Below are positions 50,199 to 60,099 of a DNA stretch of 64,000 bases, piece after piece (the first letter of the stretch is position 1; the number at the start of each line of letters is the position of its first letter). The notes below the pieces were generated by a model. It was not told where the DNA came from. It made no database searches and was given only the letters and a program-made list of their open reading frames with translations. Location: contig JARWIR010000017.1 of the NCBI GenBank assembly GCA_029959085.1, positions 23,611,507-23,675,506 on the forward strand, given 5' to 3'. The position numbers were made by a program, and so were the translations under genes. Origin of the DNA: Nemophila menziesii (Eukaryota > Streptophyta > Magnoliopsida > Boraginales > Hydrophyllaceae).

Positions 50199-50210
50199 CA
50201 AGTGGGAGAT

Positions 50211-51884
50211 TGTTGGAATTATGCCCTAGCCCCGATCGTCTTGTAATGAATTGAGCACAAGTGTTTACTGTACACGATAATAGTTATCCCTACAGTTTTG
50301 ATTAAAGAAATTGTTTCCTTGAATCTATGGCAAGCTTTTATGATTGTGGTATTAATCTACATAATATGAAGGCAGATCCTTTGATTAAGTTACGAACTAG
50401 ATACCATAAGGTGTTATGATAATGAGAATCTAGCTCATAGGACTTAATCTAAACTTGTTTTAATTGTAGGATCATTGAGTTAGGACCTCGATGATCCAGT
50501 TAGAATAAAATGTAGCTAACGAGTATTTATTGAATAAATATCGGTAGTTCTTGTTTATCGAGTTAGGTGCATAGATAATGCACCTAGAGATGTGATTATC
50601 GAACTGACTAAAACTAGAGATTCCTAATGGTTATTTACCTTGAACTATCAAGTATGTTAGTCTCAAGAAGGAATTTTATGCTTGTAATCCTTTGACCTGA
50701 GATCATCACTATTGTTGTGTATATGCTTGTTGCGTTTTGATACTGGACTTCTAGTGTGCCATAATGCTAGTCGAAAGGATATTGGACACAACTAAGTATA
50801 TATGCTCATAGGGATGAGTAAAGATGGAATCTATCAACTCTAGGTAAAGAGTTTGAGTTCTACGATGTCATAAGATTATAACGATTGTATTAAGTCCTTG
50901 GCCAAGGTGATAGAATGAATGAAGAAAGGTGTTTCTTAGGTCATTCGTCAATTGTTGATAATCGACGTGTAACATAGTTTGATTTTCTAAATGGGATTTG
51001 ACAGTTGTACCATATCCCAGGATAATCCAGAGCTGTAAAGATAGAAGGAATACGTGTATGATCCTTCACTGGTTCTTTGTATAAAGTTACTTCATGTTAT
51101 CCGGTCGTTGGGGAGTGTTGTTAGACGCCGACCTCGATTAGTGGTTAATTTAATTAACTACTACCGGTTTAACGATGAGCCCACGTAGTCGCACACTAAC
51201 GAGTGCATTAAACTTGCTTCATGACGTTAATTAATTTTATTATTAAATAATAAATATTAATTAATTATATACTTGGAATATTGGTATATTAATTTGCGTT
51301 AATATTCTAATATAAGACTGATCTAAGACAAAAGAGAAAAAAAGAAAAAAAATGATTGACTAGTTCGTGGATCAAAGCATGTACCTCCAGTAATGTGAAA
51401 TGTGTCACTAACCACTGGGCTAGTTAAGTGTTTTTGTATGATGAAGAAGGTCCAAGTCTACTTAACAAGTGGTAATGGACCAGATTATTAAGATAATTAA
51501 ATTCATTATACGTTCCTGACTTTTCCTATTCTTTGTCTTTTCATTTTCTTCTGTTGGGTTTATAATATAATGAGAGTCATTATACAGAGATAACTTATCA
51601 TCAGTTTTCTTCCAAGAAAAAACCCCACAAGAAAGAAAAAGCATTTTTTTGGTTTCCAAGTTAGAATTTTGATTCTGAAAGCAAGACTCAAGCTCGGTGT
51701 GCAAAGCGTGGAGGCTTCAAGTTTTTGAAGTTGGGATTAGGCAATTCTATTTTCATACAACGACTTAAGGTATGTAATCGAATTTTTCTTTGTTTTAAAT
51801 TCTTAAATCACAACTAAATGGTTTTAGGATTGCAATATTTTTTCCGCTGCGTATATTCGATATAACATGTATTGCAATTCCTTA
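50211..51884 (+). repeat. copia X2 3' LTR
   Basis: 1674 bp from TGTTGGAATT after the polypurine tract to ...attcctta, where the other LTRs read ...attccttca. The loss of C leaves a TG...TA end. A tRNA-like block lies at about 51363-51426. Confidence 0.88.
51363..51426 (-). other. tRNA-like A/B-box block in copia X2 3' LTR
   Basis: Minus-strand A box TAGCCCAGTGG (51412-51422) and B-box remnant GCTTTGATCC (51369-51378). Compared with the copy at 3313 the A box is kept with one change and the B box is weaker. Confidence 0.4.
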
Positions 51885-52036
51885 GGAAATAGATTTTAAG
51901 GGGTTATAATTTTAATTTTTTTTTAAAATTTGATTTTAATTTTTAAGAAAAAAATGCAATTGAGTAAATAGCATGGGTCTTGAGAAGAACTCTTCAGCAT
52001 CCATTGATAAAACCCTCTGAAAAAGTCCTATGACAT

Positions 52037-52100
52037 AATGCTAAAATTTAATTTCACAATTCTAAAATAAATAAGTAATTATTGTTGCTTTTACTATGTT

Positions 52101-52144
<44 letters not shown>

Positions 52145-52330
52145 GTTTAAAAATAAAAAAAGTAAATAGTGTTACCTTTACCTTCTTCATCCAAATGATT
52201 AAAAGAAATGTCTTTTAGCCTGAAATACATGTAATAGTGGTCATTAAATAATATGATATAAAAACATTAATTGTTAAATTCTTTTTTATATGCAAAGCAT
52301 TATATAGTAGCAAATTGTAATAAAAGAAAT
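52037..52330. repeat. duplicated upstream segment, copy 1
   Basis: Pairs with 53212-53466. Shared words include tgctaaaatttaatttt or close variants, gaaatacatgtaatagtggtc and atatgcaaagcat. It contains the (TA)n tract that copy 2 lacks, and it lies just upstream of the defensin-like gene. Confidence 0.8.
52105..52141. repeat. (TA)n microsatellite
   Basis: About 18 TA units upstream of the defensin-like gene. It is absent from the duplicated copy at 53212-53466. Confidence 0.9.
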
Positions 52331-52376
52331 CTTACCTATTGTATAATAGGTTGTAATTTTGGTCTCATGACACTAA

Positions 52377-52384
52377 TATATAAG
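52377..52384 (+). promoter_or_regulatory. probable TATA box of the defensin-like gene
   Basis: TATATAAG lies 78 bases before the ATG at 52462. That leaves room for a 5' UTR of about 45-50 bases, normal for a small plant secreted-peptide gene. Confidence 0.5.
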
Positions 52385-52461
52385 AGGTTGCTCTAGTTTT
52401 CAAGAATACAACCTAAAAAAGAAAAATTAAACGGTGAAGTTAACAAACTAATTCACGCGTG

Positions 52462-52908
52462 ATGGAGAAAAGGTTCTCTTTAGTTGTGTTTTTATTACTT
52501 TTTGTTTTATTTCAAGCGATGATGCAAATTGAAGCTAAGAAATTGATACTGTGCCACAAACAAAGTCTTATATATAAAGGCGGATTATTGTGTAATAATG
52601 AAAAATGCGCTGAAACATGCATAGATGACAGATTTAGATTTGGATTTTGCGTAAAGCGTAGGTGTATGTGTTATACAAAATGTAAGCAGAAAGGAAAAAA
52701 ATCACCAAATGATCGTGAAACTCCTGAAAATCCACATGTATCTCCTGGTATTCATGAAAATCCACCTAAATCTTTCAAAGATCCAATCGAATCTCCCGAA
52801 GATCCAAACGCATCTCCCCAAGATCCAAATGAATCTCCCGAAACTCCCGAAACTCTTAATTTTAGGATGAAGGTTTCTTATGAAAGAGTACTCAAACCCA
52901 AGATTTAG
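52462..52908 (+). CDS. defensin-like secreted protein with acidic Pro-rich tail
   Basis: 148 codons, intronless as read. ATG at 52462 is chosen; the frame extends 3 bases further only to a GTG. Residues 1-25 form a signal peptide (hydrophobic core VVFLLLFVLF, cut expected after IEA). Residues 26-80 carry eight cysteines at 31, 44, 49, 53, 63, 68, 70 and 74, spaced C-X12-C-X4-C-X3-C-X9-C-X4-C-X-C-X3-C, with the GXC gamma-core at GFC (61-63). This is the CS-alpha-beta plant defensin pattern. A tail of about 68 residues (from about 81) is rich in Pro, Glu, Asp and Ser, with repeated SPEDPN-like units. Defensin plus Pro-rich tail is known from Asteraceae pollen proteins. Family roles are extracellular defence or reproductive signalling; the role here is not shown. 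Confidence 0.8.
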   Translation: MEKRFSLVVFLLLFVLFQAMMQIEAKKLILCHKQSLIYKGGLLCNNEKCAETCIDDRFRFGFCVKRRCMCYTKCKQKGKKSPNDRETPENPHVSPGIHENPPKSFKDPIESPEDPNASPQDPNESPETPETLNFRMKVSYERVLKPKI

Positions 52909-53014
52909 AAAATAATTGCAAAAATGTAATTTTATAAAAAGCTTTGTGTAAGAATATTATGCATGAACTGGATTCATGTTATGATTTATTGTATCCATAT
53001 AATGTTATAATATG

Positions 53015-53020
53015 AATAAA
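53015..53020 (+). promoter_or_regulatory. probable poly(A) signal of the defensin-like gene
   Basis: AATAAA about 105 bases after the stop codon, in an AT-rich 3' UTR that also has upstream TTGTA-type elements. Confidence 0.5.
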
Positions 53021-53211
53021 TAAGCTATTTTATCTACATTTATTATTTGAGCCTATACTAATATTTTAGTTTCCATATCAAAATTTTCTTTCTATCTTTA
53101 TTTATGTTGTTTCATTTCTCAAAAATAACGGCAACACTATGAAGAATCAGCGGCGACGGTCGTCGCCTCTCCTACCCGATATTAACGGCCATCAAGGTTC
53201 TTTTCCTCCCT
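53021..53211. other. spacer 3' of the defensin-like gene
   Basis: No gene seen. It contains a short GC-rich inverted stretch gcggcgacggtcgtcgcc at about 53151-53168. Confidence 0.5.
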
Positions 53212-53466
53212 GATGCTAAAATTTAATTTTGCAATGCTAAAATAAAAAGGTAATTGGTGTTGTTTTTACTATGCGATTCGGTTAAAATAAAAAATGTAAT
53301 TGGTATTGCTTAAATTTTTTTCATCAAAATTATTGAAATTAGCTAACTTTTAGCTTGAAATACATGTAATAGTGGTCATCAAATAATATGGTATAAAACA
53401 TTTATGGTTAAAGTCCGCTTAATATGCAAAGCATAATATAATAGCTAGTTGTAGAAAAGAAAGAAA
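53212..53466. repeat. duplicated upstream segment, copy 2
   Basis: Diverged copy of 52037-52330, offset by about 1175 bp. After it (53467-53663) the sequence is AT-rich with no second defensin frame; a retroposon insertion follows at 53674. Confidence 0.8.
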
Positions 53467-53673
53467 TATTTCTAATTAATTATAAATTCTTAAATTCTAT
53501 TCTAAAAAAAATGAGAAAAATTCTTTCTAATTAATCATAATTTAAAGGATTAATTCTCAATTAAACATTTTGTCATATTTACATTCCTTCTTTTAGTCGA
53601 AATAAAGATAGATTAAAATAAAATAGGCATAATACAATAAGTTCATCACGTTTAGCCTACACCAGTAGGTGAT

Positions 53674-55212
53674 ATAGGTTAGTTTGCTACTTAAAATAAC
53701 TAAACATAACAGAATAATTGCTCTCGCCTAAAAAAACAAAAAAACAACACCTTGACCAAAACGCTAGCCATCGTCGCTGGCCTTCCTACTTCTTTTTGCC
53801 AGCAACTGCGGCCGCCTGTCTCTCTTTCTGAACTTTTGCTTCTCCCGTTGTTGTTGTCCTTCCTTTTCCGTTCTTTTTTTTTGTTTTGTTATCGGGCTCG
53901 CCGGATTTGTGTGCTCTGCCGTGGATTTTGTTGGGTTGGATTTGAATCTGTTTTGGATCTTTCAATGGGGTTTTGTTTGCCTTTTAAAACTTTTTACGGG
54001 TCTTGATTTGAAGGAATCCCAAACCCACATCAACTGTACCCAACCCAAAATCAATTTGGGGCTTTTATCCCCGGATGTTGTTGCACCCAATGACCATGTT
54101 TTCGTGGCCGCTGCTTCTTGGAGATGATGGGAGAGTGAAGCATCTCTTTTGTGGCTTTTCAGTGTCCTCCAGGACCTTCTTCACCAGAGCTTCTCTTCAA
54201 CTCAAGATTGGAATTTTGGTCGTTTGTACTACAAGTAAGGATGGATGCTCCTTCTCCTTGATTTTTCTTCTCAGGTGTGCTGGTTTTGTTGGCGTTTAGG
54301 TTCTTCGTCTGTGGTGGATGTTACGATTTATTGGAAGGGTACTATCTTGGTTGGGCAGCATTTGTGGTTTGATTTTTTTGACCTCGTCTTTTGTTATTAT
54401 TATCTACGGGCTTGTGGCGATGCAATTTGGGTTGAAGTAACTAATTCATTGGATTTTGATTTTTAGAGTTACTGGTGTTTTCCGTTCACTCATCAATTCC
54501 TCTACTCGAGATTTTACTAGTTGGTTAGTTTGACTTGTCCTTGGTTAGAATGGCATAAAGGGTGGTTTTTTCTGTACTTCTGTTGTTTCTCTAGTTCATG
54601 TCGACTCCCTACATTCCCAGGTGGTGATTCATCTTTGGCCACATATTTTCATCCAGTTCAATCCGACTTGAGAAACTTTGAGTGTTTGTCTTTCATTTGG
54701 AGTTTTTTTGTGTTCAGATTTCCTTTGTTTGATTGCTCTGGCTTGCGTTCATTTTGTTTGGGTGGAGAAGCCGGTTTTGTGTTTTTCTCTTGGGTGTGTG
54801 GTTACTCTTTCGGTCCGTCTAGTCTCGATTTCTTTTTTTATCACTTGGGCTAGTTATACCTCTTTTGATTAGAGGGCTACCAAGATCTTCAGCACCGCAA
54901 CTGTCACCTCGACCATTGAGTTGCCTATCCCGTTCATCAATGAAATGGTACTCGATCTTCTCCCTCTCGCCCTGAGGCTTGAGATTCTCCTTCTTATTGG
55001 TCATGGTCCCTTGACCCTCAGTGGGCCCCGCCTGCTACTTCGGTGGCACGTTTGGTTTTGGTTCATCTACTGCCTGAGTTTGCCTCGCACCCTCTTTTGT
55101 TCATGTAGTTTGTTAGTTTTTTGTTGTGTTTTTGATTCCGGGTTTGGTTGGTCAAACTACGGTTCTTTGTAACATTTTATTTCAATTTATATAAGCTGCT
55201 TTGACTAAAAAA
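53674..55212 (+). mobile_element. poly(A)-tailed retroposon without recognised coding
   Basis: A 1539-bp unit is flanked by the 10-bp duplication agtaggtgat (53664-53673 and 55213-55222); the second copy follows a short A7 tract. The last 60 bases (ttgtaacattttatttcaat onward to tgactaaaaaaa) resemble LINE 3' ends such as LINE B (17930-17988). Several open stretches of 60-110 codons are T-rich and Leu/Phe-biased, with no family that I know. It could be a non-autonomous LINE relative or a processed copy of a host transcript. Confidence 0.6.
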
Positions 55213-55222
55213 AGTAGGTGAT

Positions 55223-58200
55223 CATTTTTAAGCAAATTAACTAATCGAGAAGGGGTATAGATAACTCAATTACAAGGCAAAATATTAGACATCTCCTGTC
55301 TCGCAAGCCAATCAGTTGTCATGTTGTGTCTCCTGTAAACGTGAGTAAAGGAGATGCGAGAATTTTCAGCTAGTAACAAGACATCTTCAAAAAGAGGTTG
55401 TAGGAAGTGATTTTTTTAAAGAGGTTCCTTATTGAAGAGGATGCATAAGAGTAAGGCAATCATTCTTGAGTATAACATTATGTTAAGAATGACTTTTTGC
55501 CACAAGAACCGCATTCCTAATGCTGATTAGCTCTTCTTATACTCGTGAGTGTGCTTTGAATTTCCATGCTTGCACATGCAAAAGATGGTCTGGTGCATTA
55601 CTAAATATAAAAGCATCATAAGTTGAATTAGAATTTTCAATATAAGAAGCATCACTATGTATAGTAATATAAGTATTAGATAAGGTACATATTAGGGGAA
55701 GACTATTATATATTATTATAAGATAAACTTGCAGTATAAGATTGTGGGGGTAATTTGTGTTGTAGACTGGTTTATCTCCAATATTTTAGCAGTGGTTTTC
55801 TGTATATCTCTACAACCTTTTGTAATGTTTTCTTTTGTGTTTTCCATATTAGCCTCAGAAGTATCATTTGTATATTTTTTGAACTCATCATAGGCAAGAA
55901 AATCTTTCTTTACAGTACAGAGGGGCAAAATGTCACGATTCTCAAAAAGTTTTTTATTCCGAGCTTTCCAAACACACTAGGCAATCCAGGCTGCCAACTC
56001 AACCAAGTTTCTATCAAGCTCATCTTTTTTTATCATTTTGACTCATAAAAAATGGAAGTCAAGAGTCAAATCTATTAGTACAAGAAGAGATTGATAAGAA
56101 AGACAGTGGGGATGCAAACTACGTTGTCTTAGAACTGGGGCAATTAAAGAAAATATTCTCAATAGATTCAATACTTTCATCACATATCTAACAAAATAAA
56201 TTTTGAGCATAGTTTCTTCTTAATAAGGCTTCTTGTGTTGGTAAGGCGTCATTTGCCTCCTTCCAAAGAAAAAATTTAATCTTTGGAGGTAGCTTTAGAA
56301 GCCAAAGTCATTTCCAAAATTCATTTCTATTAGAATAAGAAATTGAAGGAGCTAAGACATTTAAAGCCTTATCAGATTGTATATCATTAAGGTAATATAT
56401 TTATAGTAATCTTTAGCTGTTATATCACCAGTAGATATTTGTGTCCAGCAAATTTTATCATTTCCTTTGGTTATAGGTTTATTGAAATTAAGAATTTCAG
56501 AAGCAGTTTCACCATCAAAAGTATTCTGGATAAGATGAGTATTCCCGTTACGGTTATTTTCATTCATAAGTTTATAAACATTAGTGAGGTTGGAGTTATG
56601 AATGTTTTGAATGGACTTTTTACAGTTTAGCCAATGAGAATTCAAAATATTAATATTTGTATCATCTCCAATAGCCCATTTCAAATCATTTTTGAAGTTA
56701 TCTCTACCTTTTATAATAGATTTAAAGCACCAGGAAGCATTACTATATGTTACAGCATTTATAAAATCAGTATTAGTGAATTTTTATTTTTATTTAATTT
56801 CCAGGAAACATTAGTGATTAGGGGCATATTTAAGGTGCTTAAATTTTTAAAGCACATACCTCCTTCAACTTTTGGAAGTTTAAGGCGTTTCCAATCCTTC
56901 CAGTGGACTTTTCTTTTACCTTTGTACCCCATTAGAAAGAAGCAACAAGGCTACTTATCATTTCACAAGTAGTAGTAGGAATAATGACTAAAGACATAGT
57001 ATAGATAGGAATTGCTTGAATAACAGCTTTAATAGGAGTTTCTTTGCCACTAGAAGAAATAAGGTTTGTATTTTAGTAACTTAATTTTTGTATAACTCTA
57101 TCAATAATCCATTCTAATGATTTTATATTGGATCTACCCCAATCAGAAGTTAAGCCTAGATATTTTCCCAAATCAAGTAGGTGATTCATTTTAATTTGTT
57201 GTGAGATATGCTATATCATTTATGGGTGTATTTTTACTGAAGACAACCCACTTTTATTAAGGTTTATGGTTTGCCCAGAGACATAAGAGTATTTATGAAT
57301 AACATCTAAGTATTGATTAAGTTCATCATGATTTGCTTTAAGAAAAAATAATTGTCATTAGCAAATAGTATATGTGAAACTTTTGGACAGTTTCTAGCAA
57401 GTTTTACACCCTAAATCAGATTATTTTCAACTTTCTCATTCATAAGGGTGCTTAAAGCTTGTGTGGCAATGCAAAAGAGGAAAGGGGACACTAGGTCCCC
57501 TGCCACAAAGCTCTAGTGGAATTTTTTAGTCTCATAGGGGTGCCATTTAGGAGGATACCATAAGAGACTTAGGATATACATTCATATATTAACTTAAGAT
57601 TTTTTTTTGAGAAACTCATTTTTTCCATCATATCAATGAGAAAGTCCCATTCCACATTTTCAAAAGTCTATGAAATATCTGCCTTAATAGCAGCGGTATA
57701 GTTTTTTAATTGTCTAGACTTTTATTAGATAGGTAACAGCATCATGGGCCACAATAATATTTTCATGAATGTATCCACCTGGTAAAAAAGTGGTTTGTTC
57801 CTCAGAAATTATATATTCCATAAAGGGCTTTAGTTTAGCCACAAAAATGGCAACAATTATTTTGTAGATAAAATTTTTGGCAACTAATGGGCCTATAGTG
57901 ACTAATAGAAGCAGGTCCTTCAATTTTTTGGTATGAGAGTAATATAAGTATCATTCATAGGAGCAAGGGATATTTTATTGTATAAGAGACCAGTAATTAC
58001 TCGCATAAGGTCATGTCTTATGGTACGCCAATGGTGTTTAAATATTTTTTTTGAATAACCATCTAGTCGAGAGGCTTTGTTGTTATCCAAGGACCAGACG
58101 AATTTTTAAATTTTCAGAAAGAGTTACAAGTTCTTCAAGACATATATTCATCTCAGTTGTAACCACATGTTTGATTTTTTCTAAGACATTTGAGTAATTT

Positions 58201-58470
58201 CTTTGTCCAGCTGTTGTGAAAATGGAGTTGAAGTGGGAAGTGATAATATTTTCAATATTAAAAGGATCAGAAGTCCAATTACCATTATTATTCATCAAAG
58301 CATTGATTTGTTAATTTTTCTTCTGGTTTTAGTAGAAGCATGGTAAAAACTGGTTTCCTTGTCACCAAATCTTACCCATTGAATTATACTTCTAGATATC
58401 CAATATTCTTCTTCCTTATTCCTTAAGTTCTCAATTTCAGAGTTTATTTGGTTAATGATGACTCGATATT
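55223..58470 (-). pseudogene. LINE E ORF2 fragment (RT-RNase H), 5'-truncated
   Basis: Minus-strand pieces follow LINE B ORF2 in order. From the 5' side: EEYWISRSIIQWVRFGDKET (about 58400), NNNGNWTSDPFNIENIITSH (58290-58230), a GQYRP-like to SEEQTTFLPGG region (57920-57770), a GLRQGDP remnant (about 57500), FAND in place of FADD (about 57370), AVIQAIPIYTM (about 57010), a FWWG segment (about 56930), a zinc-ribbon region (about 56200), and RNase H ending MTTDWLARQEM (about 55290-55325). The endonuclease is missing, as expected for a 5'-truncated LINE. No poly(T) marks its 3' end. The lost RT aspartate and many stops make it dead. Nearest relative here: LINE B. Confidence 0.82.
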
Positions 58471-58493
58471 TGTGATATATTAATATATAATTG

Positions 58494-59388
58494 AGACATC
58501 ATTTAAGGGGTATTTAGTAATTAATTTGGGGATTTTCCCCATTTATTCATACTTTGCACTTTCTTGTCTAGTTTTAGGCGTTTTGTTATTTTGCGAGCTT
58601 TTACGCGTAATTTGTGTGTTATATGTAGAGCACTTAGGTATATGGAAGTTATTATACCTATGGAAACTGATTTTAAGTGGAAAAGTATAGGAAATCCCTT
58701 AGTCTAAGTACAAAAAGAAAAGTTTGGATATATTTGGAAAGTAAAGAAGTTGCCAAAACTGCAGATACATTCACTAGTTAAATTGCTGCAAATACTCGGT
58801 CAAGAATTAGGAGGAGCCTTTTATACGAGCAGATAGATCTATCAATTTTGGTCATTTCCATATAAAGAACATTAAATTCCGATAAGTAACGAAGGAAATA
58901 TGACAAAATCAATATCTGCAAAGGTTTATCTTGTCCTACAATTCAGGGATACGAATTTCCGTAAGATTAGGACTCCTTAACTTTGGGATTACTCCATAAT
59001 TCGACCTAGGGCCTATATATATCCATTCCTACCTTAGAGAAGTCATCCTTGGTTAGTCCTATTTTCTAAAGACCAAGAAAAAGCTTACATCAAGAGAAGA
59101 GAAGACAAGAAGGAGTTGGACACTACTCATTCCATTCCAACCCTTCACCTTTGTAATTTATTTCCTTTTTTCTCTAGTAGGAACTAATTCTATTTAGCTT
59201 GAGATTAGCATAAGGGTATGAACCCTAGTCTTATTTTATATCTATTTTAATTTGGGATGTCCTTTTACATTTAATTGAAATTAGTAGTGTTATCTCTGCC
59301 TTATGTGCTTTGATGTATTGTCTGTAGTTCTTGCAGTGACAACGTATATGATTACCATAGTAGTAGATGGTCACCTGGAAGGGATGTG
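58494..59388 (+). repeat. LTR-like sequence, probably gypsy, cut by copia G
   Basis: Starts TGAGACATCATTTAAGGGG and has a TATA-like stretch cctatatatatcc (59013-59022) preceded by attcgacctaggg. A similar tcgacctaggg lies upstream of the TATA-like region in the solo LTR at 38322 (element sense). The remainder looks like an R/U5 leader. No second LTR end, primer site or target duplication is visible; copia G begins at 59389. The assignment is tentative. Confidence 0.4.
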
Positions 59389-59810
59389 TGTTAGAAAAAT
59401 CGATCCAAAAATAAAATGCGAGATAAATAAATAGATCGAAAAATAGAGTAATGATACCTCCGGCCATTGATGTCTTTAGAAACTTTTCCTTATGTTTTGT
59501 TCTTCCAAACTCTCAAGCATTCAACTATAGATGGTGTATAATTTTTGTGTGAATGAATGAGTTTAGGGACCAAAACTCTAGTTTATATAGCCAAGATCCC
59601 GTCAAGCTTTTTAATGGCAATGAATTAGGTATTACAACCTTTCATTTGCATAAGATTAATAGAAAAATCATTAAGATAAAATTAGTGGATGGATTAGTGT
59701 TGGATCATGAAAAGCCAAAAGTCATAAGTTTATTTTATTCATCAATTTAAAATAAAGACTAAGGAAATAAAATAAAGATTTATGATAACAAAATAAAAGA
59801 ATGACTTATA
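59389..59810 (-). repeat. copia G 3' LTR
   Basis: In element sense it begins right after the polypurine tract (TATAAGTC..., where TG is expected) and ends ...TTTTTCTAACA; about 422 bp. A TATA-like CTATATAAAC is at about 59581-59590 on the minus strand. The start base change should weaken integration. Confidence 0.75.
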
Positions 59811-60099
59811 TTCTCCCACTTGATCCAAACATTATACTTGATATTTTATCTTAATCATACATATATGAATCATGGCGATAAGTCCTCCAATAATGAGAGA
59901 GTAGTATCTTCCATGTATCACAATATATTTATCTCTTTATTTTTTTTATGTTGTAACTATACTTAATGAATAAACTATATGTTTATTCTTGGTCCTAACT
60001 AAATTATTTTTTTCAAATGAAATTAAGGTGCGCAATGTATATGAGAAAATATCACAATAGATAATTATTATATTAATGATAGTGTCATACAAATAAACA

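Larger units (their letters stand above)
35061..51884 (+). mobile_element. Ty1/copia element, family X copy 2, with nested LINE D
   Basis: Two LTRs (35061-36744 and 50211-51884) in the same orientation enclose a primer-binding site, decayed internal sequence and a purine-rich tract (caagtgggagat just before 50211). LINE D with its own target duplication splits the internal part at 37554/45778. Without LINE D the element is about 8.6 kb. The two LTRs resemble each other more than the LTR at 2149. No clear 5-bp target duplication: the flanks are ggttt and ggaaa. Confidence 0.85.
51885..52376 (+). other. upstream region of the defensin-like gene
   Basis: AT-rich DNA between the copia LTR and the host gene. 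It contains a (TA)n tract at about 52105-52141. The segment 52037-52330 recurs downstream at 53212-53466. Confidence 0.6.

Noticed and set aside
52459..52461. Start of the defensin-like frame at 52459
   Set aside because: That codon is GTG, not a normal eukaryotic start; the next codon (52462) is ATG and begins a good signal peptide.
53752..54853. Series of short plus-strand frames that look membrane-protein-like
   Set aside because: Leu/Phe/Cys richness follows from T-rich DNA in three frames; no single long frame or family match.
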